From the IMG/VR virus record IMGVR_UViG_3300050120_000437, positions 1-22,034 of that record: a stretch of DNA of 22,034 nt; one strand, given 5' to 3'. Below the pieces are notes generated by a model. The model saw nothing but the letters and a program-made list of their open reading frames with translations, did no database searches and was not told the DNA's origin. A program made the translations under genes and the position numbers. Positions within the stretch are counted from its first letter, which is position 1, and every line of letters starts with the position of its first letter. This document shows positions 7,873-14,840 of the stretch, in pieces. The stretch comes from a virus.

Positions 7873-7880
7873 CAAAGATA
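7873..7880 (-). promoter_or_regulatory. Candidate -7 box upstream of the HTH gene
   Basis: The minus strand reads TATCTTTG, a full match to TAnnTTTG. No TTTG was found at the proper -33 distance. Transcription would start about 100 bases before the HTH start codon, giving a leader that begins with an A run and GGGAGCAAAACTCC, a weak hairpin. The rest of the 7763-8127 gap is AT-rich and holds no gene. Confidence 0.4.
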
Positions 7881-8054
7881 CGGGTTTTATTACGTGTGGT
7901 ATAATTGTAATAAAAATTAAGTTGTTGATTTTTAGTTATTTGTATTTTGATAATTAACCAAATAAACCAGAATAATTAAAATAATCGTCGGATTTTGGGA
8001 GGTGGGTGTGAGAGTAATGAAGGGTAAGTAGTTAACGATGCGCATTTGATAAAA

Positions 8055-8091
8055 TACAAAGAGCCGACTTGTTTACGGGCGGCTCTTTGTA
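8055..8091 (-). terminator. Rho-independent terminator after the secreted protein gene
   Basis: A perfect 12-base stem (TACAAAGAGCCG at 8055-8066, its complement at 8080-8091) with a 13-base loop. On the minus strand it is followed by TTTTATC. It lies just past the stop codon of the 313-residue protein. Confidence 0.75.
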
Positions 8092-8127
8092 CGATGCGCT
8101 TCCTGATGCAGCAGGCTTTGCAATGAT

Positions 8128-9069
8128 CTACTTTAAATTTTCAACGCCATTTACCCAGGTGTTTACACTCAGGCCAAGGGTATTGTCTACCATAACGTCG
8201 GTATCGGCAATTTGAAATTTAATGATCTTCTTATTTTTAAAGTTTTGAATGTTGTCGGGACTCAAGGTAACTCCACAGGTATAAAGGTACTGGCCACGGC
8301 CTGCCTTTGAACAACTGCTTACGGCCGGGAAGTTTAATACTTTGCCATCGTCAAATTTTACATAAACGGTTTGTTGTTTATCATCCGGAATAGATTTATA
8401 GGCATAAAACCACACTGCTGTTAAAGGGCCCGATGAATCTATGGTTTTTATTACCTGTATGTTTTCGGTAGCAGGGCTGCTGTAGGTGGTGATATTCTTC
8501 ATGTCATCAAACTTTTTGCTTATCAGTTTAGCCGGATCTATTTCATCAGGGCTTGGGGTTAAAGCATCGAGGCAATTGGCATAAGCCTGAATCCTATCTT
8601 TAAAATTACACAAGGGAGGAGGAGCTCCGGTACGGCCCACTACGGTATAACGTGTAACTTTTTTAGTTTTTAATTTTTGTATATCGCTGTTAGTTAACGG
8701 CACAGTAGTGGTGTATAAATACCATTGAACGCCATATACAAAATTTCCGGGCCTAACGTTAAGTATTACATTTGAAAACGTTAATAACGAATCATTATCA
8801 AATTTGACCGAAACGTCGGTTGAGGTTTCATGAGGATTAGACGTATTGTAGGCTATGGTTAAGTACATTTGTGAACTGCCCGCCTGAACAACTTTAAACA
8901 AACTAAATTCCATAACATCTTTCCCGAATGGCCAGCCAGGTGTTGGAGCCGTGTAGGTAACAGTTGAGTTTTCAACGGTTTTTGTAATATCTTTACATAA
9001 TTTATCTTGCGCTTTGGCTGCTGTAAAAGCAGTAATAAGCAAAATAATAGGTAGTAATAGTTTTTTCAT
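8128..9069 (-). CDS. Secreted protein with two tandem related domains, function unknown
   Basis: 313 residues. The N-terminus MKKLLLPIILLITAFTAAKA followed by Q is a clear signal peptide with an AKA cleavage site. Two halves appear related. Around residues 105-150 the pattern VSVKFDNDSLLTF ... PLTNSDIQKLKTKKVTRY occurs, and around 240-295 the pattern VYVKFDDGKVLNF ... TLSPDNIQNFKNKKIIKF. Both look like beta-rich domains ending in a lysine-rich strand. Cysteines are present in each half and between them. This is host-type exported protein content, not virion content, yet it lies between the tape-measure gene and the head genes. It has its own terminator. I do not recognise the family. Confidence 0.8.
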   Translation of the reverse strand: MKKLLLPIILLITAFTAAKAQDKLCKDITKTVENSTVTYTAPTPGWPFGKDVMEFSLFKVVQAGSSQMYLTIAYNTSNPHETSTDVSVKFDNDSLLTFSNVILNVRPGNFVYGVQWYLYTTTVPLTNSDIQKLKTKKVTRYTVVGRTGAPPPLCNFKDRIQAYANCLDALTPSPDEIDPAKLISKKFDDMKNITTYSSPATENIQVIKTIDSSGPLTAVWFYAYKSIPDDKQQTVYVKFDDGKVLNFPAVSSCSKAGRGQYLYTCGVTLSPDNIQNFKNKKIIKFQIADTDVMVDNTLGLSVNTWVNGVENLK

Positions 9070-9121
9070 GTGATAATATTTTTTGATAAAAATAATAAAA
9101 CATTTTTAAAACGGAATACAA

Positions 9122-9523
9122 ATACTAAAAAAATTAGTTTCTTGTATTTTGCTCATGTTTTGCAGCATCACTTTGTTTTGCAGGCTGGCCTGTACATCTT
9201 CAACCACTAAAACCTGGCGGGCATGTTGGCAGCCATGGTTTTAACCATGTTGTTCATAGCGCGGGTATTGGCTAAATCGTTCGAGCCATCGTTTAGGGTA
9301 TTGCTGCCGTTAAACAATCCGCCCTGGGCGTAAGCGCCCGAGCCAACTGCGCTAAACGCCACCCCGCCGCCAGCCTGGTTAATAGCCGACAGGATAGGCG
9401 CGAACATTTGTGTAGAGCGGGCATTAATAACCGATTCGCCGTTGCTGAGGCGTGTATTAATGCTATCGCTTGTACCCGTACCCGGCCCGGTAAGGTAAGC
9501 ACCCATACCATCCGACTGGAATA
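9122..9523 (-). pseudogene. Second, frameshifted copy of the tape-measure 3' end
   Basis: This segment aligns along its whole length with 10168-10570, the 3' end of the tape-measure gene, at about 95% identity over its coding part. The only length difference is one missing G near 9230 (GGCGGG against GGCGGGG). It shifts the frame, so the chain ends ...NMPARF instead of continuing ...NMPRQVLVVEDVQ. The start of the matching part has no upstream tape-measure sequence, so it could be read only from the internal Met at 9506. With the shift repaired, the copy would end with a different C-terminus (MSKIQETNFF...) from the intact gene. Most of the roughly 15 substitutions are synonymous. Only Thr/Ala and Met/Ile changes are seen before the shift. 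Confidence 0.85.
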
Positions 9524-9530
9524 ATCAGTT

Positions 9531-10004
9531 TTAAAAATCATCATTGGCTGCTTTTTTGATACTATTCGCCAATGATGCCATTATGTTTTTGAAGCCAGCA
9601 TCAAATAAATATGCGTTTTGATGATCCATTTTGTTTTTTGATTTTTTAAGATCGTCGTTATATCCTTCTAAAGGCCAGGTATCATCATAGAGTATATCAT
9701 ACAGCCGTATTCTGTATTTATTGTCTTTGCAATCAATTTGTATTTTAAAAATAAACGTATAATCATTATTAACTCTAAAAAGGGCGCGAAATTCGTCAGA
9801 TTTTTGGAAACTGCCTTTGCCCAAAATTTGCCCTTGTTCCTTATCGGTACTCAGTATTCCCCCAGTTTTACTATTAAAATAATCAAGCATCCATTTATTA
9901 GCCGCATTAAAAATAAAGTCTTTGGTTTTTCCTGATACGTCAACTATACTTTCATAAGTTATCTTGCCATGTGTAATTGCGGTTTTAAATTCATAACAAT
10001 AACA
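9531..10004 (-). pseudogene. DUF4468-domain protein, 5'-truncated
   Basis: The open frame runs from just below a stop codon at 10005-10007 to the stop at 9531. The first Met is at 9890, but the frame upstream clearly encodes protein: YESIVDVSGKTKDFIFNAANKW continues into MLDYFNSKTGGILSTDKEQGQIL and GKGSF. This is the start of the DUF4468 (TBP-like fold) domain found in exported Bacteroidetes proteins, which normally follows a signal peptide. No signal peptide or start codon is present, and a strong terminator hairpin lies immediately upstream. The 119-residue reading from 9890 would lack the first strand and helix of the domain. I judge it a fragment brought in with, or cut by, the tape-measure duplication. 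Confidence 0.7.
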
Positions 10005-10015
10005 TTACTCAAAAA

Positions 10016-10052
10016 ATACAAAATGCCCGATGTTTAGTTGGGCATTTTGTAT
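10016..10052 (-). terminator. Rho-independent terminator downstream of the tape-measure gene
   Basis: A perfect 13-base stem (ATACAAAATGCCC at 10016-10028, complement at 10040-10052) with an 11-base loop. On the minus strand it is followed by a run of T (TATTTTTTG overlapping the stem end). It would end transcripts coming from the tail genes. The stretch 10053-10187 shows no gene. Confidence 0.75.
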
Positions 10053-10167
10053 TTATACACTTGCTTTATTAGGTTTCTGACCTATATTTGAAACAAGGGT
10101 ATGAAAAATATATTTTATCTGGTGTAAAGTAGTATGTCATTGCCACATTTTAATATCGCAATATAAA

Positions 10168-10570
10168 ATACTAAAAAAATTAGCTTTTTAAAAGTTGCTC
10201 ATATTTTGCAGCATTACTTTATTTTGCAGGCTGGCCTGTACATCTTCAACCACTAAAACCTGGCGGGGCATGTTGGCTGCCATGGTTTTAACCATGTTGT
10301 TAATGGCGCGGGTATTGGCTAAATCGTTCGAACCATCGTTCAGGGTATTGCTGCCGTTAAACAAGCCGCCCTGGGCGTAAGCGCCCGAGCCAACGGCACT
10401 AAACGCCACCCCGCCACCAGCCTGATTAATAGCCGACAGGATAGGCGCGAACATTTGTGTAGAGCGGGCATTAATAACCGATTCGCCGTTGCTGAGGCGC
10501 GCGTTAATGCTATCGCTTGTACCCGTACCCGGCCCGGTAAGGTAAGCACCCATACCATCGGATTGGAATA
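10168..10570. repeat. Direct repeat of the tape-measure 3' end (intact copy)
   Basis: 403 bases that match 9122-9523 in the same orientation, about 95% identical over the coding part, separated by about 640 bases holding the DUF4468 fragment. The homology starts in the A-rich sequence after the tape-measure stop and ends near codons for FQSDG. Confidence 0.85.
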
Positions 10571-11618
10571 TACCACCGCGGGCTTTACCTTGGGTTGGAA
10601 CACTTGGTACCGTGAGGCTATTAATTTTAGTTACTTGTTTAGCTCCATCGGCAATAGCGGTAGCAACTTCAACAGCGCCAATGGCAATATCAACGGCGGC
10701 CAATGCCGGCCCAATAATAGGCACCAGCATATCTTGATTTACAGCTGTAGCAGTAGCTGAAATATAAGATGATACCTGCTGCTCTGTATTAATAGCAATT
10801 TCGACGGCTGTGAACAGTTTTTTTGCCTGAACAGCCTGCTTGTTTGCCTCGGTATTTTTACCAAACAAGCCTATTATGGTATTAGTACTCTTTAGATAAG
10901 CAGAGTCTCTTGCAGAAAGGATTAGTGTTTCCTTATCAACCGCAACCTGTGTGGTTTTGACGTAGTTATTAAGGGCACCTTGTGTGTCTTTAATGGCACC
11001 TTGTACATCTGTAAGGGCGCGCTTAAACAAATTTGTTTTTGCAGTCTGAGCGGTAAGATCTACAGTTGGTAGATTTTGTTTAGAAGGATCATTGGTCGGG
11101 CTGCTTTGTGGAAAAGCAGAGGCTGGTACAGTACCTGCTAATGCCCCAGTAACTGAATCCGTAACATCCATAGGTGCCGCGGTTGATTGTAGCTGCGGCG
11201 ACCGTTGCGCATTCGGGTCTATACTCTGCGAAGTGTCAGTTGCCGATGTATCCTGCACACTCAAAGGCGGTAAAGCACCCTGAATCAACTGCGGCGACCG
11301 TTGATTGCTTGTACCATCACCCGGAGTTGCTCCAGCCCCTTGCTGTGTAACCTTGTTATCGGCCTGTTCGGCTTGTGTTTTTTTGGTTAGGGCGGCGGTG
11401 TAGGCTTGCAGGGCAGTGGTGCTGTTGGTTAAATCGGTGGTGGTGGTTTTAAGCTGATTGCTTAATGTTGTAAATGTGGGCGTGGTATCCTGCCCGGCAG
11501 CTTTCAGGGCCTTTAGCTGGTCGGTTAGCGCGCTTACGGCGGTTTTGGCGGTAGTCACGCTTTGGTTTAGCGCGGTGGTATCAATATCAATGCTGAGGGT
11601 TTTTTTTGTTTGATCCAT
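10188..11618 (-). CDS. Tail tape-measure protein
   Basis: 476 residues. The N-terminal 80 residues are Thr/Ala/Leu-rich helices (LSIDIDTTALNQSVTTAKTA and onward), followed by a Pro/Gln/Ser/Thr-rich linker (about 90-200) in which the unit QRSPQL occurs twice. A helical section and a hydrophobic stretch near 295-325 (IIGPALAAVDIAIGAVEVAT) come next, as in tape-measure proteins that insert into the host membrane. The C-terminal part carries TGPGTGTSDSINARLSNGES followed by VINARS, a version of the tape-measure motif DSI-x-A-x-LS-x-GE-x-VINA. The protein sets tail length and assists DNA entry. At 476 residues it is short, suggesting a fairly short tail. It follows the 665-residue tail gene by 136 bases. 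Confidence 0.75.
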   Translation of the reverse strand: MDQTKKTLSIDIDTTALNQSVTTAKTAVSALTDQLKALKAAGQDTTPTFTTLSNQLKTTTTDLTNSTTALQAYTAALTKKTQAEQADNKVTQQGAGATPGDGTSNQRSPQLIQGALPPLSVQDTSATDTSQSIDPNAQRSPQLQSTAAPMDVTDSVTGALAGTVPASAFPQSSPTNDPSKQNLPTVDLTAQTAKTNLFKRALTDVQGAIKDTQGALNNYVKTTQVAVDKETLILSARDSAYLKSTNTIIGLFGKNTEANKQAVQAKKLFTAVEIAINTEQQVSSYISATATAVNQDMLVPIIGPALAAVDIAIGAVEVATAIADGAKQVTKINSLTVPSVPTQGKARGGIFQSDGMGAYLTGPGTGTSDSINARLSNGESVINARSTQMFAPILSAINQAGGGVAFSAVGSGAYAQGGLFNGSNTLNDGSNDLANTRAINNMVKTMAANMPRQVLVVEDVQASLQNKVMLQNMSNF

Positions 11619-11619
11619 T

Positions 11620-11665
11620 TTTTAATGGTTGAAGGATTGAGTTATTGAAGGATTGAATGGCGGTT
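11620..11665. repeat. Family C GATTGAA-type repeat cluster
   Basis: Several GATTGA / GAAGGATTGA units directly upstream of the tape-measure start codon. They resemble the units at 3891-3982 and 4570-4681, here without a clear second arm. Confidence 0.55.
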
Positions 11666-11671
11666 AAATTA

Positions 11672-11749
11672 AATATCGAACACCGAACGCCCAATGTTGA
11701 ATGATGAAGTGTTTCGATATTCGATGTTCGAAATTCATTATTCGATATT
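11672..11749. repeat. Palindromic repeat family E, copy 1
   Basis: AATATCGAACACCGAAC at the left and TTCATTATTCGATATTC at the right face each other. A near-identical copy is at 17867-17945. It sits just past the stop codon of the 665-residue tail protein. Confidence 0.8.
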
Positions 11750-11754
11750 CTTTA

Positions 11755-13752
11755 CTACAGTCTGATCAGCTCCACCTGCACGGGTTTTACGCCGGTGAAA
11801 TCGGTTATTTTGCTGATGTAGAAGTAGCAGCCGAATTTTTGGATGTACACGGGTTTAAAAAAATCAAGCGTTTGTATATCCATCTCCGTAAGGCGCAGGG
11901 TGCAGGTTAGCTTACGCTGATCGCTGAGTACAGTAACCAGATCGGGATAGTGGTTTGTAAAAATGCTGGGCAGCGTTAAATCGGGCACAAAGGGACTGCC
12001 CGAACTAAAGTACGTGAGCGGGATGTTATCGCCTACAAGGGTACCTGCATCGCCATTGGCATTTTTATAGGTAATTTGCCCGCTTGTTTTGTTGAGCAGG
12101 CAAACGCGCTGTTCGGTTTGGGTAACCATTTGGTTGGCGGTAGTAATATCGGGTATTTTATTGATGAAGATGGTGCGGAAGGTATTATTGAGCCAGGTGG
12201 TTTCCATACTGGCGGCAAAAGGCAGGTCGTAAATATCCTGATAAAGGTCAAGGTTATCATCGGTTAAATAAAAGCTGCCGTTGGCATACGTATCCGGCGA
12301 TACCGTATCATCGTGCTGCCACTTGGCCTCGTTTTGCTGGCAGTAATCGCCCAACTGCACATCGTAGTCTTCGCTGTCGTTGGTTATTTTGCTGCTCCAG
12401 TCGAGCGCGTTGGGCAGGTTTTGTTTAATATAGCCAAAGGGCACAATGGTAACGGTTTGGTTAACGTTATCGGTTTGTATAATGGCGCAAAACATAAACG
12501 AAATAAACTTTAAAAAATCGGTAGTGGCCATATCGGGCAGCGCGCCTTCAATTTGTATCTGCTCGCCATACAGCACATCCTCGTTATTGGCCTTAATGGT
12601 TAAAACGGCGCCGCTATAAATATCAACGGTGGTGTTTACGCCGTGCCCGGCTGTTTCAACATCTAAATAGATCTGGTCGCCAACGTTAAGCGGTACCGCC
12701 GTTAACGACATCGTGAAGCCGTAGTAATCGGCATCGTTGCTGCCGCCGCTAAAGCCCAGGCTCTGCGCCTCGTACAGTTCCCGGGTTGATCCATCGGCGG
12801 CCGCTCTTACCATGATCTTAAAATAAGCGCCCTTAACGCTATCGTCGCTGCCGCCCGAGCCGCCCGGCCTGCTTAAGTGAATATGTGGGAAGGTGGCGCT
12901 CACATCAATCCGCATAATGCGGTTGGCGGTCCAGTTAACGCCATCAAACCGGTTGGCTACATCGGCAACCTTGGTATCAAACGGGATAGCGTTTTGGGTG
13001 CCGTTGGCGCTAATAAATTGCACCGTGTTACTGTTTTGCACCTCAATATCCTGCGGACTGTACAGATCAATATACCGTTGCGGGTGTATCAGCTGATCGT
13101 CGCTAAAGGGCAGCAGCAGGTTGTTGTATATGGGCGCGGTAACCGGGTCGGCGGTTATCAGGTTGGTGAGCGTGTAGCCTGCCGAGGCCACAATTTTATC
13201 AACAATGGTTTTGGCAAACACGGCGGGCCGCATATCGCGGGCGAAGATGGCCGTACCGTTTTCTTTGGTGGTGTCGTTTATCAGGTTGCCATAATTTACA
13301 ACGGGGTACAGGTAACCATCGGTATTCAGGCGCGAGGCGATTACGTTGTCCAGGTTCCAGATGTGATCGTACTCGCTCATATCCAGATCGCGTATTTTAC
13401 CCGTAAGCAGATCAAAGAAATCGGTATTGCCGCAGCTCACCACCACTTTAAGCACACCCTTTGATGCACCCACAATGCGCAGGTTTCCTTGCGGGATAAC
13501 ATCCACACCATTCTGCACATACCTGCAAGGCAACTTTTTGCGGATGATGTACGCCCCGTTAAAATTCAGATCCTCCGGATAACCCAGCGCCGCCCGGTTA
13601 TTGGCTGTATCGGGCAAACTAATGGAGTTAGAAATATTGCCCTGCACGGTTTGCAGATCGGCCAAAGTATTCACCGCGTACGACAGCGCCACAAGGCTGT
13701 CGGTAGGTAAATCAAGTTTAATGTCGTTAACGTATAGTTGTGCGTATTGCAT
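11755..13752 (-). CDS. Large tail protein, probably tail-tip or baseplate component
   Basis: 665 residues with no signal peptide or membrane segment. It begins MQYAQLYVNDIKLDLPTDSL, then a segment NISNSISLPDTANNRAALGY, followed by a long beta-rich chain with many Asp/Asn/Gly turns. It contains VVNYGNLINDT and GNLRIVGASKGVLKVVV. Similar large proteins lie near the tape-measure gene in many Bacteroidetes prophages and are thought to form the distal tail or hub. The call rests on size, composition and position, since I can point to no catalytic motif. The C-terminus ends with a segment ITDFTGVKPVQVELIRL. The frame is open throughout, which argues against general decay. Confidence 0.65.
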   Translation of the reverse strand: MQYAQLYVNDIKLDLPTDSLVALSYAVNTLADLQTVQGNISNSISLPDTANNRAALGYPEDLNFNGAYIIRKKLPCRYVQNGVDVIPQGNLRIVGASKGVLKVVVSCGNTDFFDLLTGKIRDLDMSEYDHIWNLDNVIASRLNTDGYLYPVVNYGNLINDTTKENGTAIFARDMRPAVFAKTIVDKIVASAGYTLTNLITADPVTAPIYNNLLLPFSDDQLIHPQRYIDLYSPQDIEVQNSNTVQFISANGTQNAIPFDTKVADVANRFDGVNWTANRIMRIDVSATFPHIHLSRPGGSGGSDDSVKGAYFKIMVRAAADGSTRELYEAQSLGFSGGSNDADYYGFTMSLTAVPLNVGDQIYLDVETAGHGVNTTVDIYSGAVLTIKANNEDVLYGEQIQIEGALPDMATTDFLKFISFMFCAIIQTDNVNQTVTIVPFGYIKQNLPNALDWSSKITNDSEDYDVQLGDYCQQNEAKWQHDDTVSPDTYANGSFYLTDDNLDLYQDIYDLPFAASMETTWLNNTFRTIFINKIPDITTANQMVTQTEQRVCLLNKTSGQITYKNANGDAGTLVGDNIPLTYFSSGSPFVPDLTLPSIFTNHYPDLVTVLSDQRKLTCTLRLTEMDIQTLDFFKPVYIQKFGCYFYISKITDFTGVKPVQVELIRL

Positions 13753-13851
13753 GGGTTAGATATGAGTATTGAGATGTGAGTATTGAGATTTCCTTTTGAG
13801 AAGTATGCGGATGATTGTGGCAATGGAAAATCATCTAAAACAAAATACCAT

Positions 13852-13949
13852 TGTCATTTCGAACGAGGTACGAGTGAGAAATCTTTTGCGTGCGATGAGC
13901 AGCTTGTTGTGTCCCGCGAAAAAGATCTCTCCCTCCGGTCGGGATGACA
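13852..13949. repeat. Palindromic repeat family A, copy 2
   Basis: TGTCATTTCGAACGAGGTAC at the left and CGGTCGGGATGACA at the right, with the GAGAAATCTTTT / AAAGATCTCTC inner stem. It marks the left side of the two-gene cassette at 13991-14755. Confidence 0.85.
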
Positions 13950-13990
13950 GGATATACCTACAGCCGTTGGAGTAATTTGTAATGGTAAAA

Positions 13991-14527
13991 TTAGAGTAAC
14001 AGATCCTCTAAAATTTTATCGGCCTCATTTTTAATATCGTAAACCGATTTGTTTTTATTGCTGATAGCTAAATAAACGCTGTACTTAGCATCGGCAAAAT
14101 GCGAGAATGTTTCTTCGCCAAAATAATTAAAAACAGCGTTTCTATAAATTTTAAATCTTTTGGTTTCTTCTTTGGGCTCAATAAACCTATTTGATCTATC
14201 AATTGTATTTGAACCTACGAAACCAAAACTGGCCAATGGGTTTTTAGCATATATATCCATAAATATACTAAAGCAAGTACCAATAATGCGAGAGCATTTA
14301 CCCTCATTGGTCATTAAATGAAATTTATCTTTATTGCCTTTGTGAATCCTCCGGTAAAATTTAAGCACATATATGTTGTGCTTGTATTGTTCTACTTCAA
14401 TTAGGTATGGATACGAATGAGTTCTGAAGCTATAAATTGTTAAGTGTTCAACATGTTTTCTATTGGTTGTTATCCCCGAATGGTCGCCTACTTTACAATA
14501 AGGATAGCTGGTAGAAATATCAAACAT
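13991..14527 (-). CDS. Cassette protein of unknown function (DUF6934-like pattern)
   Basis: 178 residues, soluble, Lys/Tyr/Phe-rich and AT-rich in codons, unlike the GC-richer tail genes on either side. The middle reads YVLKFYRRIHKGNKDKFHLM then TNEGKCSRIIGTCFSIFMDI, then NPLASFGFVGSN and TKRFKIYRNAVFNYF. This order (beta strands, a T-N-x-G turn, a helix ending in N-P-x-A, a F-x-G-S strand, R-x-x-I-Y-R helix) is reminiscent of the DUF6934-type accessory proteins of Bacteroidota. The start codon overlaps the stop of the preceding 54-residue gene by one base, so the two are probably translated together. A toxin-antitoxin or defence role is only an inference from layout. Confidence 0.75.
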   Translation of the reverse strand: MFDISTSYPYCKVGDHSGITTNRKHVEHLTIYSFRTHSYPYLIEVEQYKHNIYVLKFYRRIHKGNKDKFHLMTNEGKCSRIIGTCFSIFMDIYAKNPLASFGFVGSNTIDRSNRFIEPKEETKRFKIYRNAVFNYFGEETFSHFADAKYSVYLAISNKNKSVYDIKNEADKILEDLLL

Positions 14528-14691
14528 TAAGGCAGCAAATATTTATAAGCTGATGCTCTTTTTGATTTAATTTCTTCGGTTGTTATTTTTACTAAAGCAG
14601 GTTTTGTAGTACCCGTTGCGAGTTTAATATTAGACACATGGGCATAAGTGTCTTTTTTATTGTTAAGCTGGGTGGTGAGATTGTTTCCCAT
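14527..14691 (-). CDS. Small protein translationally coupled to the 178-residue gene
   Basis: 54 residues, MGNNLTTQLNNKKDTYAHVS continuing to a basic stretch TEEIKSKRASAYKYLLP. The stop TAA shares its last A with the next gene's ATG. A well-formed promoter lies 33 bases upstream of the start codon. The size, charge and coupling fit an antitoxin or small partner protein, but no family is recognised. Confidence 0.6.
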   Translation of the reverse strand: MGNNLTTQLNNKKDTYAHVSNIKLATGTTKPALVKITTEEIKSKRASAYKYLLP

Positions 14692-14723
14692 AATGCAACG
14701 TGCTAATCATTTAATAAACAATA

Positions 14724-14755
14724 CAAATATAACAAACATTGAAAAATATAACAAA
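14724..14755 (-). promoter_or_regulatory. Bacteroidetes-type promoter for the two-gene cassette
   Basis: On the minus strand a TTTG (14755-14752) is followed after exactly 20 bases by TATATTTG (14731-14724). Both match the -33 TTTG and -7 TAnnTTTG consensus of the main Bacteroidetes sigma factor. The start codon of the 54-residue gene is 33 bases further on. Confidence 0.7.
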
Positions 14756-14763
14756 TAAGGTTT

Positions 14764-14834
14764 AGTCCGGAAGATCATGTAGTCTAAATTTAACGACCAT
14801 AGTCCTCTTTTCCAAATTTTCGGTCTTCCGGACT
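14764..14834. repeat. Inverted repeat at the right edge of the two-gene cassette
   Basis: AGTCCGGAAGA (14764-14774) and its perfect inverse TCTTCCGGACT (14824-14834), 49 bases apart. It lies between the cassette promoter and the stop codon of the 597-residue tail gene. It may be a dispersed repeat or a terminator-like hairpin. Confidence 0.6.
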
Positions 14835-14840
14835 CATCCT

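Noticed and set aside
9293-9544. 83-codon minus-strand frame and its 87-codon counterpart at 10340-10603
   Set aside because: Both are alternative-frame shadows of the tape-measure 3' end and match each other only because the DNA is duplicated.
12877-13464. Long plus-strand frame of 195 codons
   Set aside because: Antisense shadow of the 665-residue tail gene, caused by its GC-rich codon use; no recognisable domain.
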